Positions 33,239-41,460 of a DNA stretch of 44,242 bases are shown here, piece after piece. The notes beneath the pieces are model-generated. The model ran no database searches. It saw only the letters and a list, made by a program, of their open reading frames with translations, and was not told where the DNA came from. The stretch is from Streptomycetaceae bacterium (GTDB taxonomy: Bacteria; Actinomycetota; Actinomycetes; Nanopelagicales; Nanopelagicaceae). The first letter of the stretch is position 1. Each line of letters opens with the position of its first letter. The position numbers and the translations under genes were made by a program. The stretch is from contig JAIXPU010000116.1 of NCBI GenBank assembly GCA_027486075.1, positions 1-44,242 on the forward strand, given 5' to 3'.

Positions 33239-36200
33239 ATGAGTACGCAACGCGTTACTGCGATTCTCGTTGTTCATGATGGAGCAACCTGGTTACCAGA
33301 GGTTGTGACTTCCCTTGCAACGCAGACACGTAGCGCAGATCGCGTCATCGCAGTCGATACCGGTTCTGTAGATGCATCAGCAAAGTTGCTAAAAGGCGCG
33401 CGCATCCCAACTATTTCTCTTGATCGCGAGATAGGTTTTGGAGAAGCCATCTCTTATGCAGTCGGACAGTTGCCGCCGACTACAGATTCACTCAATGAAT
33501 GGATCTGGGTACTGCATGATGATTGCGCATTTGCTAAAGATGCACTGGAAAATCTGCTTGCTGCAGTTGCCGAACGTCCCAACGTTGCAATGGCTGGACC
33601 GAAGTTACTTGGCTGGCACGACAGAACACATCTACTTGAAGTTGGAATTAGCTTAGCTACCAATGGCGCTCGCTGGACTGGGCTAGAACAGGCAGAGTAT
33701 GACCAAGGACAGCGCGATGGAGTTCACGAAGTTCTGGCAGTCAGTACAGCAGGTGCACTCATTCGGCGCGATGTTTATGAAGAGCTCGGCGGCTTCGATA
33801 AAAACTTAGAGCTCTTCCGCGATGATGTTGATTTTGGCTGGCGCACACGTGTAGCGGGTCACTCTGTGATTGTTGCAACCGATGCAGTTGGCTACCACGC
33901 GCAGGCCGCCGCCTCTGAACGTCGCACCGTCGATGTAAAGGGAGCGCTGCTTCATAGACCGTTGCTCCTTGATCGCCGAAATGCTGCTTACGTGCTCCTA
34001 GCTAATGCCAGCATGTGGGCGCTTCCCATGTTGTCGGTGCAACTTCTTGCTGGAGCGATCTTCCGTTCCATCGGTTATCTCTTTGCAAAACTTCCTGGCT
34101 ATGCCAGCGATGAGTTGCTCGCAATCCTGACTCTCATTATTCGTCCTACTGAGCTACTCGCTGCACGTAGGGCTAGGAAGAAAAATAGATTTATTTCAAG
34201 TGCCGCAGTCAAACCTTTTATTCCCTCACGCTTTCAGCAGATTCGTAGCTCGGTGGCGCGCGCCATCGACGCGCTACGTGAGCGCGTCATTCCCGACCGT
34301 GAAGAAACTGTGGTTAATAGCGCCCTAGAAATTAATGAAGATGAGGATTTATTGACCCCATCGAGCCAGCGTTCTTGGCTACTTCTCTTCACTCGCCCCA
34401 TCATTGCTATGGCATCAGCGCTAGCAGTCATCACCTTGTTATGGAGTCGAAATCGTTTCGGAGAAATCTCAGGTGGCGCGTTAGCGATGTCGCCAGATAA
34501 CGCGCAAGATCTCTTCAAGCTTTATATTGCCAGTTGGCACGACATCGGAATGGGAAGCGGACTATCTACGCCTGTCTGGGTACCAATTGTTGGAGCGGCT
34601 TCACTGCTCACCTTTGGAAATGTGGCAGCCTTCATCTCACTCTTCTTCCTGCTGGCTCCATTTGCACTTCTCTTTTCTGCGCACCGTTATCTAAAGAGCT
34701 TCACTGCAAATAGCTGGTTGGCGGCAGGCGCTGCGCTGCTCTATGCACTTTCTCCGGTTGCTATCTCTGCAGTGAATTCAGGACGACTTGGCCTTCTGCT
34801 CTTCCTCATTGTGCTGCCATTTACCTTGCCGCTACTCAAAAACTGGGCAGAGATTCATACCTGGACGCTGCGACGTATCAGTGCGATTGCCCTACTTATC
34901 TGGATACTTTCTGCCTTTAACCCATCCGTAATTTTGGTGATTTTAGGAATTGTCGCGTACTCGGCCACCCGTGATTTCTTGGCCGCAAATAAGAATTTCA
35001 AAGATGCGCTCTTCATCCAACGCGCAATTCGTTATGCCACCCTTTTATTGGCGCCACTCTTGCTTTCCGCACCTGGATCATTTGAGTATTTTGTTCGACC
35101 AAACCTGCTCATGAGCGAAATCGGATTTACTGTTGCTGGGGGAGGACCAAATCTTGCACTCATGGGTAACCCAGGTGGCCCAGGATCCTTGCCATGGTGG
35201 TGCATCAGCCCAATCACCGTCGTGCTTATGGTTACCTATTTCTCATCGACGGCCGCTCGAAAGTTTGCAACGCCGGGTGTTGTTTTCCTGTTAAGCGGTG
35301 CACTCGTATCTGCACTGGTTATTTCAGGAAATGGATCTTCATCTACCACCAGAGCTAGCGCTGGAATTTTCCTTGCTGTAGCAACGCTCTTCGCAATTGC
35401 TGCAGCAGTGATTATGTTCGACAAGATCAAATCTCGCTTGGCGCAATCGAGCGTTAACTACCGCCACATTTCTATCGCCTTGGTGCTACTACTGACCACG
35501 GGCTACACGGCAACTTCAACATTCTGGCTTGTAACTGCTGGTTCTGATTCACCAGTAAGAACTACTCAAACAGAGATACTGCCTGCCTTCTTAGCAATTG
35601 AGAAAGGCGCTAAGACTGTAGTGATTCGTCCCTATCGACAGAAAGGCGAACAGACTCTTTCATATTACATTTCTCGTGGTCGTGAAGTCACCTTAGGCGA
35701 ACCAGATATTGCACCAAGGGATACCGCAATAATTTCGCGCGCAATTGAAGGTCTAGTTGGTAACACTGGAGTGACATCGAGCAATATTCTTTCGACATAT
35801 GGCATCAAGTATGTCTTCTTGAAAAATCCTGTGAGCCAAGATGTTGTCCAAACAATTGATGGTTTGGGTGGCTTTAGCAGAACATCGGCGACTGAATCTG
35901 GGATTGTCTGGAAAGTTCTTAAGGATACGGGGCGAGTTAAGTTCACCAACTATTCAGGGCGTGAGTTTGTCCTTGAATCCAAGGGCGTTCGTACATTTGT
36001 GCCAGCCCCGGGCACTATCCGTCTTGCTGAGACATACAGCGATGCATGGCAAGTTTTCCAAAATGGCTATCGCCTTGCCAAGGTTGAAGATGCAAATGGT
36101 CTACCGACATTTGAAGTAACTGAAGCTGGTGAAGTCTCTATCATTCATGATGGACGCGCCCGCCGCGCTTGGATCTCAATCTTCATCATCGCCCTCGTTA

Positions 36201-36268
36201 CTCTTATTGTGTTAGCCCTACCTGGTGGCCGCCGTAAAGCTGAGATTTCCGATAAGGAGATCGCATGA
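33239..36268 (+). CDS. Large GT2 glycosyltransferase with multi-span membrane domain
   Basis: 1009 residues. The N-terminal GT2 domain (about 1-230) has AILVVHDGATWLPEVVTSL, IWVLHDDCAFAKDA (DD metal site) and GGFDKNLELFRDDVDFGWR (the ED-type motif). A membrane section with around ten hydrophobic stretches extends from about 255 to 780, and a globular, probably exoplasmic, domain ends before a final transmembrane helix (ISIFIIALVTLIVLALPG). Probably acts on a lipid-linked glycan at the cell surface. It lies downstream of whiB with its own -10. The DUF5719 gene overlaps its stop. Acceptor and sugar unknown. Confidence 0.85.
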   Translation: MSTQRVTAILVVHDGATWLPEVVTSLATQTRSADRVIAVDTGSVDASAKLLKGARIPTISLDREIGFGEAISYAVGQLPPTTDSLNEWIWVLHDDCAFAKDALENLLAAVAERPNVAMAGPKLLGWHDRTHLLEVGISLATNGARWTGLEQAEYDQGQRDGVHEVLAVSTAGALIRRDVYEELGGFDKNLELFRDDVDFGWRTRVAGHSVIVATDAVGYHAQAAASERRTVDVKGALLHRPLLLDRRNAAYVLLANASMWALPMLSVQLLAGAIFRSIGYLFAKLPGYASDELLAILTLIIRPTELLAARRARKKNRFISSAAVKPFIPSRFQQIRSSVARAIDALRERVIPDREETVVNSALEINEDEDLLTPSSQRSWLLLFTRPIIAMASALAVITLLWSRNRFGEISGGALAMSPDNAQDLFKLYIASWHDIGMGSGLSTPVWVPIVGAASLLTFGNVAAFISLFFLLAPFALLFSAHRYLKSFTANSWLAAGAALLYALSPVAISAVNSGRLGLLLFLIVLPFTLPLLKNWAEIHTWTLRRISAIALLIWILSAFNPSVILVILGIVAYSATRDFLAANKNFKDALFIQRAIRYATLLLAPLLLSAPGSFEYFVRPNLLMSEIGFTVAGGGPNLALMGNPGGPGSLPWWCISPITVVLMVTYFSSTAARKFATPGVVFLLSGALVSALVISGNGSSSTTRASAGIFLAVATLFAIAAAVIMFDKIKSRLAQSSVNYRHISIALVLLLTTGYTATSTFWLVTAGSDSPVRTTQTEILPAFLAIEKGAKTVVIRPYRQKGEQTLSYYISRGREVTLGEPDIAPRDTAIISRAIEGLVGNTGVTSSNILSTYGIKYVFLKNPVSQDVVQTIDGLGGFSRTSATESGIVWKVLKDTGRVKFTNYSGREFVLESKGVRTFVPAPGTIRLAETYSDAWQVFQNGYRLAKVEDANGLPTFEVTEAGEVSIIHDGRARRAWISIFIIALVTLIVLALPGGRRKAEISDKEIA

Positions 36269-37566
36269 GAAACCAGAGAGCTTTGATACTGGTAGCGGCA
36301 GTTACAGCTGTGATTTTCGTAAGTAACATCCTGAACTTCACAGTTTCCACTAGCCGATTCAATGAGTCCTATCCTGCAGTTGTCTGCCCTCCAAATACCA
36401 GCGGTTTGAGTACTGCCATTTCGCTTACCTCAACTAAGACTTTGGCACGCAAAACAGGTAGCTCATCAATGAAGTCAACCGAGGTTGGTTTTAGGCGCTA
36501 TGCTGTCGCTGCGCAATCGGCAGTAATTGAATCTGGGAAAGTTACTCCTCTTGTCTGGCAAGTTCGCAAGGGCGTGTGGGCAGGTGCAATTGCATGTAGC
36601 GCACCAGCTTCATCACAGTGGTTTGTCGGTGCATCTGCCGATATCACCGCTAAAGGTTCGCTCCATATCGTCAATAGTGGACTTGGTCGAGCGCTCGTTG
36701 ATGTGACAGTGTTTACTGAGAATGGTGAGTTGGCTCCGCGCAGCGTTTCAATTCGAGCCAACTCCTACACCTCGCTCTCGCTAGCATCGCTTGCTCCAGG
36801 TTCAAAGAAGATCGCTATCTACCTTCTCCCTCGCGCAGGTCGAATAAATGGCTACCTGATTGATGAACGTGGCAAGGGGCTCACATCTCTTGGCGGCGAT
36901 TTGGTTAATCCAACGCAAGCGCCGACTACCAAACTGCAGATCCCTGCAATTCCACAACAAGTAGGGCGCGGCGGAACCACTCCACATACTCTGCGACTAC
37001 TTGTTCCTGGCGAAGTTGATGCGCGTATCTCTGCAGAGATTAGATCTACCGATGGAACTTTTGCGCCAGTAGGAATCACCGACCGCGTCATTGCGCACAA
37101 GCAGGTCATTGAGATCCCGATGGATATCACTATGGCTGCTGGCAAGTTTGCGCTCCATATCTCCTCAGATCAGCCGATTTTGGGTTCAGTCTTTTCACCT
37201 ACAAATGCGCAAGGAAAGCGTGACTTTGTATGGAGTACCGCGGCTGAGGACTTAACTGAATACACCATCGCTACAACTGGGCTCGCCCCAATCTTGGTCT
37301 TCACTGGCCGAGATGTTCGAGTTACCTTGGATCTCACCTTTACAAATGGCAAGAGTAAGCAATTCAAGATAGCGAAAGAAGATATTGCGACGTTCAAGTT
37401 GCCAGATTCAGTTCGCTCAGTAACCTTTTCAGGAATTTCGAAGGGAACCTCGGGCGCTGCACTGATTGCATCAAAGAGCGGTTATGGCTACGTGCCCCTT
37501 AACCCTGGCAGCGAACTGACCAAATCTTCAGTCCCGGCATCAAATATTCGAGTGCTCAATCCATAA
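36265..37566 (+). CDS. DUF5719 family membrane-anchored protein
   Basis: 433 residues. A single N-terminal membrane segment (ALILVAAVTAVIFVSNIL) is followed by a large beta-rich extracellular part without obvious catalytic motifs. Features include repeated GSLHIVNSGLGRALVDVTVF-like segments. ATG 36265 overlaps the glycosyltransferase stop (ATGA). This pair also occurs by whiB and DUF3499 in other actinobacteria, so it probably works with the glycosyltransferase. Function unknown. Confidence 0.75.
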   Translation: MRNQRALILVAAVTAVIFVSNILNFTVSTSRFNESYPAVVCPPNTSGLSTAISLTSTKTLARKTGSSSMKSTEVGFRRYAVAAQSAVIESGKVTPLVWQVRKGVWAGAIACSAPASSQWFVGASADITAKGSLHIVNSGLGRALVDVTVFTENGELAPRSVSIRANSYTSLSLASLAPGSKKIAIYLLPRAGRINGYLIDERGKGLTSLGGDLVNPTQAPTTKLQIPAIPQQVGRGGTTPHTLRLLVPGEVDARISAEIRSTDGTFAPVGITDRVIAHKQVIEIPMDITMAAGKFALHISSDQPILGSVFSPTNAQGKRDFVWSTAAEDLTEYTIATTGLAPILVFTGRDVRVTLDLTFTNGKSKQFKIAKEDIATFKLPDSVRSVTFSGISKGTSGAALIASKSGYGYVPLNPGSELTKSSVPASNIRVLNP

Positions 37567-37585
37567 CTTTTCCCACTCAGACCAC

Positions 37586-37591
37586 TAACCT
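37586..37591 (+). promoter_or_regulatory. Predicted leaderless -10 of the DUF3499 gene (TAACCT)
   Basis: TAnnnT hexamer ending 8 bases before ATG 37599, in a 32-base gap after the DUF5719 gene. Confidence 0.55.
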
Positions 37592-37598
37592 ATTTCAC

Positions 37599-37970
37599 AT
37601 GGTTCCACAGACTCGTCACGGTCGCGCTTGCTCTCGCGTCTCTTGCCGCACTGTTGCAACCATGACCCTTACCTACATCTATGCCGATTCAACAGCGGTA
37701 CTAGGACCTCTTGCAACATTTGCTGAACCACACTCTTATGATCTTTGCGATAAGCACTCAGCTCGATTAACTGTTCCAAATGGCTGGGAAGTAATTCGCC
37801 ATGTTGCAGAAACTGATGCTGCAGGACCGAGCGATGATGATTTGATGGCGATTGCAGATGCAGTGCGCGAGGCAGCTACCGCACATCTTCAACCTTCACA
37901 GTCTGGCGTTGCTCAAGTAGCACACTCCAGCGTGGGTCGACGCGGACACCTAAGGGCTGTTCCTTCCTAA
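37599..37970 (+). CDS. DUF3499 family protein (zinc-ribbon-like)
   Basis: 123 residues. The Cys pattern ACSRVSCRTVA and YDLCDKHSARL (Cys-x4-Cys and Cys-x2-His) suggests a small zinc-binding fold; this and the tail of low complexity (SSVGRRGHLRAVPS) match DUF3499, located between whiB and pmm in mycobacteria (Rv3258c, from memory). Function unknown; possibly nucleic acid binding. The ATG at 37599 has TAACCT 8 bases upstream. Confidence 0.8.
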   Translation: MVPQTRHGRACSRVSCRTVATMTLTYIYADSTAVLGPLATFAEPHSYDLCDKHSARLTVPNGWEVIRHVAETDAAGPSDDDLMAIADAVREAATAHLQPSQSGVAQVAHSSVGRRGHLRAVPS

Positions 37971-37995
37971 TTTCGCATTTCGCACTAAATCTCTT

Positions 37996-38001
37996 TACGA
38001 T
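37996..38001 (+). promoter_or_regulatory. Predicted leaderless -10 of the phosphomannomutase gene (TACGAT)
   Basis: TAnnnT hexamer ending 7 bases before ATG 38008. Confidence 0.6.
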
Positions 38002-38007
38002 ACTTAT

Positions 38008-39366
38008 ATGAGCTCTTCAATATTTAAGGCATACGATATTCGCGGGCTTGTTGATAAAGAACTCACGCCAGATTTTGCCTTTGCGACTGGAATTGCTGTC
38101 GCGCGTTTTCTTGAACAATCGCGCGAACCAGGCACGGTAGTTATTGGCGAAGATATGCGTCCATCCTCGCCGACGCTCGCCACAGCTTTCGCAGCTGGGG
38201 TTACGTCACAAGGGTTAGATGTGATTCGAATCGGTTTAGCTTCAACCGATATGTTGTATTTCGCCTCTGGAAAACTCAATCTTCCTGGAGCAATGTTTAC
38301 CGCCAGCCACAACCCTGCCGAATACAACGGCATCAAGCTCTGCCTGAGCGGTGCCAGACCAATCGGCAAAGAGTCAGGGCTGCTCACGATTGAGAATTAC
38401 GTCCGAGATGGCGCACCCATGGCGATGCGCAACGTAGGAGTTGAGAAGACACAAAACATGCTGGAGGAGTATGTAGATCACCTGCTCTCACTCGTTGATC
38501 TGTCTGCAATCCGCCCGCTCAAGATTGTTATCGATGCCGGAAATGGAATGGGTGGATACACCGCGCCTGCAGTGTTTCAGCGCCTGAACGCTGAAGTTAT
38601 TGAGATGTACTTCGAACTCGATGGAACCTTCCCTAACCACGAAGCCAACCCCATCGAACCGGCAAACTTAGTTGATCTGCAAAAAGCAGTGAAGAAACAT
38701 AAGGCAGATATTGGCCTTGCATTCGATGGCGATGCCGACCGCTGCTTCCTTGTCGATGAAAAGGGTGCGCTCGTAAATCCTTCTGCTCTGACAGCGCTGA
38801 TTGCAACTCGCGAACTTGCCAAGAACCCTGGCGCATCGATCATCTACAACTTGATTTCATCCAGAGCGGTGAAAGAAGTTGTTGAAGAAAGCGGTGGCAC
38901 CGCAATTCGATCTCGCGTTGGACATTCCTATATTAAGAAGCTCATGGCCGAAACAAATGCAGTCTTTGGTGGCGAGCATTCAGGACATTTCTATTTCCGC
39001 GACTTTTGGCGCGCAGATTCTGGAATGTTGGCAGCCCTTCATGCGATTGCAGCGCTCGGTGAAACAGATTCATCGCTCTCTGAATTACTGAAGACATTTA
39101 ATCGTTATCACTCAAGCGGTGAAATCAATTCAACCGTTAAAGATGCTGCCTCTGCCATGAAGAAGATTGAAGAAATTTATGGAAGTGGCGATGGAGTTGA
39201 AGTCGATCACCTAGATGGCCTGACAGTCAGCCACGCCGATTGGTGGTTCAACCTACGGGCTTCAAATACCGAGCCACTCCTTAGACTCAACGTTGAGGCT
39301 TCCGCTAAGTCCCGCATGGAATCTATGCGAGATGATGTACTTAACACCATCCGCAGTAAGGGCTAA
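38008..39366 (+). CDS. pmmA: Phosphomannomutase/phosphoglucomutase
   Basis: Interconverts hexose 6- and 1-phosphate, feeding GDP-mannose or UDP-glucose synthesis. 452 residues with the four-domain fold: FKAYDIRG at the start, active Ser in FTASHNPAEYNGIK, metal loop FDGDADRCF, sugar loop GGEHSGHFYFRD, and phosphate loop RASNTEPLLRLNVEA near the C-terminus. In the mycobacterial whiB2 locus the homologue PmmA (Rv3257c, from memory) makes mannose-1-phosphate. It pairs with the nucleotidyltransferase at 31795. Confidence 0.93.
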   Translation: MSSSIFKAYDIRGLVDKELTPDFAFATGIAVARFLEQSREPGTVVIGEDMRPSSPTLATAFAAGVTSQGLDVIRIGLASTDMLYFASGKLNLPGAMFTASHNPAEYNGIKLCLSGARPIGKESGLLTIENYVRDGAPMAMRNVGVEKTQNMLEEYVDHLLSLVDLSAIRPLKIVIDAGNGMGGYTAPAVFQRLNAEVIEMYFELDGTFPNHEANPIEPANLVDLQKAVKKHKADIGLAFDGDADRCFLVDEKGALVNPSALTALIATRELAKNPGASIIYNLISSRAVKEVVEESGGTAIRSRVGHSYIKKLMAETNAVFGGEHSGHFYFRDFWRADSGMLAALHAIAALGETDSSLSELLKTFNRYHSSGEINSTVKDAASAMKKIEEIYGSGDGVEVDHLDGLTVSHADWWFNLRASNTEPLLRLNVEASAKSRMESMRDDVLNTIRSKG

Positions 39367-39484
39367 ATGACGCTTTTATCTGGCGTCCACTAACCTATAT
39401 ACCTAGCCGACTAGCACAGTAGAGCCCTACGCCGAAGGTCAAGCGAAGAAAAACAGCCGTTTTTACTAGGGGAGATATTTTTAA
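39367..39484 (+). promoter_or_regulatory. Promoter and structured leader of the S-adenosylhomocysteinase gene
   Basis: TAACCTATATA (39391-39401) is the likely -10. A leader of about 80 bases follows. It holds a perfect AT-rich hairpin AAAAAC-AGCC-GTTTTT (39449-39464). CCCTA (39425-39429) can pair with TAGGG (39467-39471), which overlaps the Shine-Dalgarno AGGGGAG (39468-39474). The ATG is at 39485. A switch that hides the ribosome site is plausible but unproven. Confidence 0.5.
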
Positions 39485-40765
39485 ATGACACCTGTTACAA
39501 CTATTCCAAAGCATGACATTGCAGATGCATCACTTGCTGAAGCTGGCCGCAAGAAGATTGAATGGGCAGAACGCAACATGCCTGTACTTGCACAGATCCG
39601 CGAGCGTTTTGAAAAGTCACAGCCATTTACAGGAGTACGCATCGCAGCATGTATGCACGTCACAACAGAGACTGCAAACTTGATGCGCGTTCTTAAAGCT
39701 GGCGGCGCTGAAATCGCACTCTGTGCTTCAAATCCGCTTTCAACACAAGATGACACAGCAGCAGCGCTGGTTCACGAATACGGTATTTCAGTATTCGCTC
39801 GCAATGCCGTTGATCGCGATGGTTACTACGCGCATATCAATGCCGCCCTTGATATTAATCCGCACCAAGTCTTCGATGATGGTTGCGATCTCGTTAACAC
39901 TCTTCACACCACTCGCAAGGAACTCCTTCCTAATATTGCCGGAGGTTGCGAAGAGACCACAACGGGTGTTATCCGTCTTAACCAGATGGCAAAAGATGGC
40001 GCGCTGACATTCCCAATGATCGCTGTCAATGACACCGATACAAAGCACATGTTCGACAACCGTTACGGAACAGGTCAGTCCACTCTTGATGCTGTCTTCC
40101 GTGCTACCAACTTCTTATTGGCAGGACGTATCGTCGTTGTCGCAGGATTTGGTTACTGCGGCAAGGGCGTTGCAGAACGCGCTAAGGGCATGGGCGCCGA
40201 TGTCATCGTCACAGAAATTGATCCAACTAAGGCACTTGATGCGATGATGCAGGGCTTCCGCGTGATGCCAATGGTTGATGCAGCAAAGGTTGGAGATGTA
40301 TTCATCACCGTAACCGGTAACCGCGATGTACTTCGCGATGAGCACTTCGCTGTCATGAAGGATGGCGCAATTCTGGCTAACTCAGGCCATTTCGATATTG
40401 AAATCGATGTTGCTTGGCTCGAGCAAAACTCAGTAAAGAAGAATGAAAAGATGCGCCATCAGACTGACGAATACGTCATGAAAGATGGTCGTCGCATTCT
40501 TCTTCTTGCAGAAGGTCGCCTTGTTAACCTAGGAGCTGCAGAAGGACACCCAGCTTCAGTCATGGATATGTCATTCTCTGATCAGGCACTTACCGCTGAA
40601 TACCTTGTTAAGGAAGCTAAGAATCTTCCTGCTGGCGTTCACGAAGTTCCTACCTATATCGATAAGGAAGTTGCTTCACTCAAGCTCAAGTCAATGGGTG
40701 GACGTATCGATGTGTTAACACCAGCTCAGGATATGTACCTCAACTCTTGGGAGCACGGTTCCTAA
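39485..40765 (+). CDS. ahcY: S-adenosylhomocysteine (or S-inosylhomocysteine) hydrolase, short type
   Basis: Cleaves S-adenosylhomocysteine to adenosine and homocysteine, clearing the product of SAM-dependent methylation. 426 residues with NAD motif VVAGFGYCGKGVAERAKGMG, DNRYGTGQSTLDAV and the AEGRLVNLGAAEGHPASVMD segment. It lacks the roughly 40-residue insert and the PDHYRY end of the usual actinobacterial enzyme, and carries SNPLSTQDD instead of CNIFSTQDH. Such features are those of Thermotoga and archaeal enzymes, some of which prefer S-inosylhomocysteine. Shine-Dalgarno AGGGGAG precedes ATG 39485. Confidence 0.9.
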   Translation: MTPVTTIPKHDIADASLAEAGRKKIEWAERNMPVLAQIRERFEKSQPFTGVRIAACMHVTTETANLMRVLKAGGAEIALCASNPLSTQDDTAAALVHEYGISVFARNAVDRDGYYAHINAALDINPHQVFDDGCDLVNTLHTTRKELLPNIAGGCEETTTGVIRLNQMAKDGALTFPMIAVNDTDTKHMFDNRYGTGQSTLDAVFRATNFLLAGRIVVVAGFGYCGKGVAERAKGMGADVIVTEIDPTKALDAMMQGFRVMPMVDAAKVGDVFITVTGNRDVLRDEHFAVMKDGAILANSGHFDIEIDVAWLEQNSVKKNEKMRHQTDEYVMKDGRRILLLAEGRLVNLGAAEGHPASVMDMSFSDQALTAEYLVKEAKNLPAGVHEVPTYIDKEVASLKLKSMGGRIDVLTPAQDMYLNSWEHGS

Positions 40766-41446
40766 ATGGCACTGGTTATGGTCGTCGACGACGATCAAGA
40801 CCTTGCAGAAATGCTCGGAATTGTCTTAACAAGTTCGGGTTTCGATGTTGATCTTGTCAGTCGAGGAGATGAGGCGCTGGAGGTATTTAGAAATAATCCT
40901 CCAGACCTCGTCTTGCTCGATGTGATGTTGCCAGGAATTGATGGCATTGAGGTCTGCAGATTGATTAGACAAGAATCTATGGTCCCAATAGTCATGCTGA
41001 GCGCAAAGGGCGAGACGCAAGATATCGTCCGCGGCCTTGAAGCTGGCGCAGATGACTACATGCAGAAGCCATTTAGAGATAAAGCCGAATTAATTGCTCG
41101 TATTCGCACACGACTGCGTCGCACTAATGCCGATGTCACAGGCCTACTGACAATTGGTGATCTCGTCATTGATGTCACAGCTCATGAAGTCCATCGTGGT
41201 TCGACTTTGATTCAACTCACTCGCCTAGAGTTCGATCTATTGGTTGCACTTGCTAAAGATCCGGGCAGAGTATTTACACGTGATGCGCTCTTGAGTGAAG
41301 TTTGGGGCTATCGCCACAGCACAGATACTCGATTGGTCAACGTTCACGTGCAGCGTCTACGTTCTAAAGTCGAACATGATCCAGAGCATCCTGAGATTGT
41401 CATGACTGTGCGCGGAGTTGGTTACAAGGCGGGCGGCCCAGCGTAA
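40766..41446 (+). CDS. mtrA: MtrA response regulator (OmpR family)
   Basis: 226 residues. The receiver domain (about 1-115) has acidic residues Asp8-10, the phospho-acceptor Asp52 in PDLVLLDVMLPG, and Lys in YMQKPF. The winged-helix DNA-binding domain (about 130-220) includes IQLTRLEFDLLVALAKDPGR and VNVHVQRLRSKVEHDPEHPE. MtrA with MtrB controls cell-wall and division genes in actinobacteria. ATG follows the ahcY stop without a spacer, so mtrA is probably read through from the ahcY promoter. Confidence 0.95.
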   Translation: MALVMVVDDDQDLAEMLGIVLTSSGFDVDLVSRGDEALEVFRNNPPDLVLLDVMLPGIDGIEVCRLIRQESMVPIVMLSAKGETQDIVRGLEAGADDYMQKPFRDKAELIARIRTRLRRTNADVTGLLTIGDLVIDVTAHEVHRGSTLIQLTRLEFDLLVALAKDPGRVFTRDALLSEVWGYRHSTDTRLVNVHVQRLRSKVEHDPEHPEIVMTVRGVGYKAGGPA

Positions 41447-41460
41447 AGGGCGCACTCACC

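Noticed and set aside
39449..39464. Hairpin before ahcY as an intrinsic terminator of the pmm gene
   Set aside because: The stem is AT-rich, its T run forms part of the stem itself, and the ahcY Shine-Dalgarno follows at once. A canonical terminator needs a GC stem followed by a free T run.
39403..39484. Known SAM or SAH riboswitch in the ahcY leader
   Set aside because: I could not match the conserved core of any known SAM/SAH riboswitch class by eye. Kept only as an undefined structured leader.
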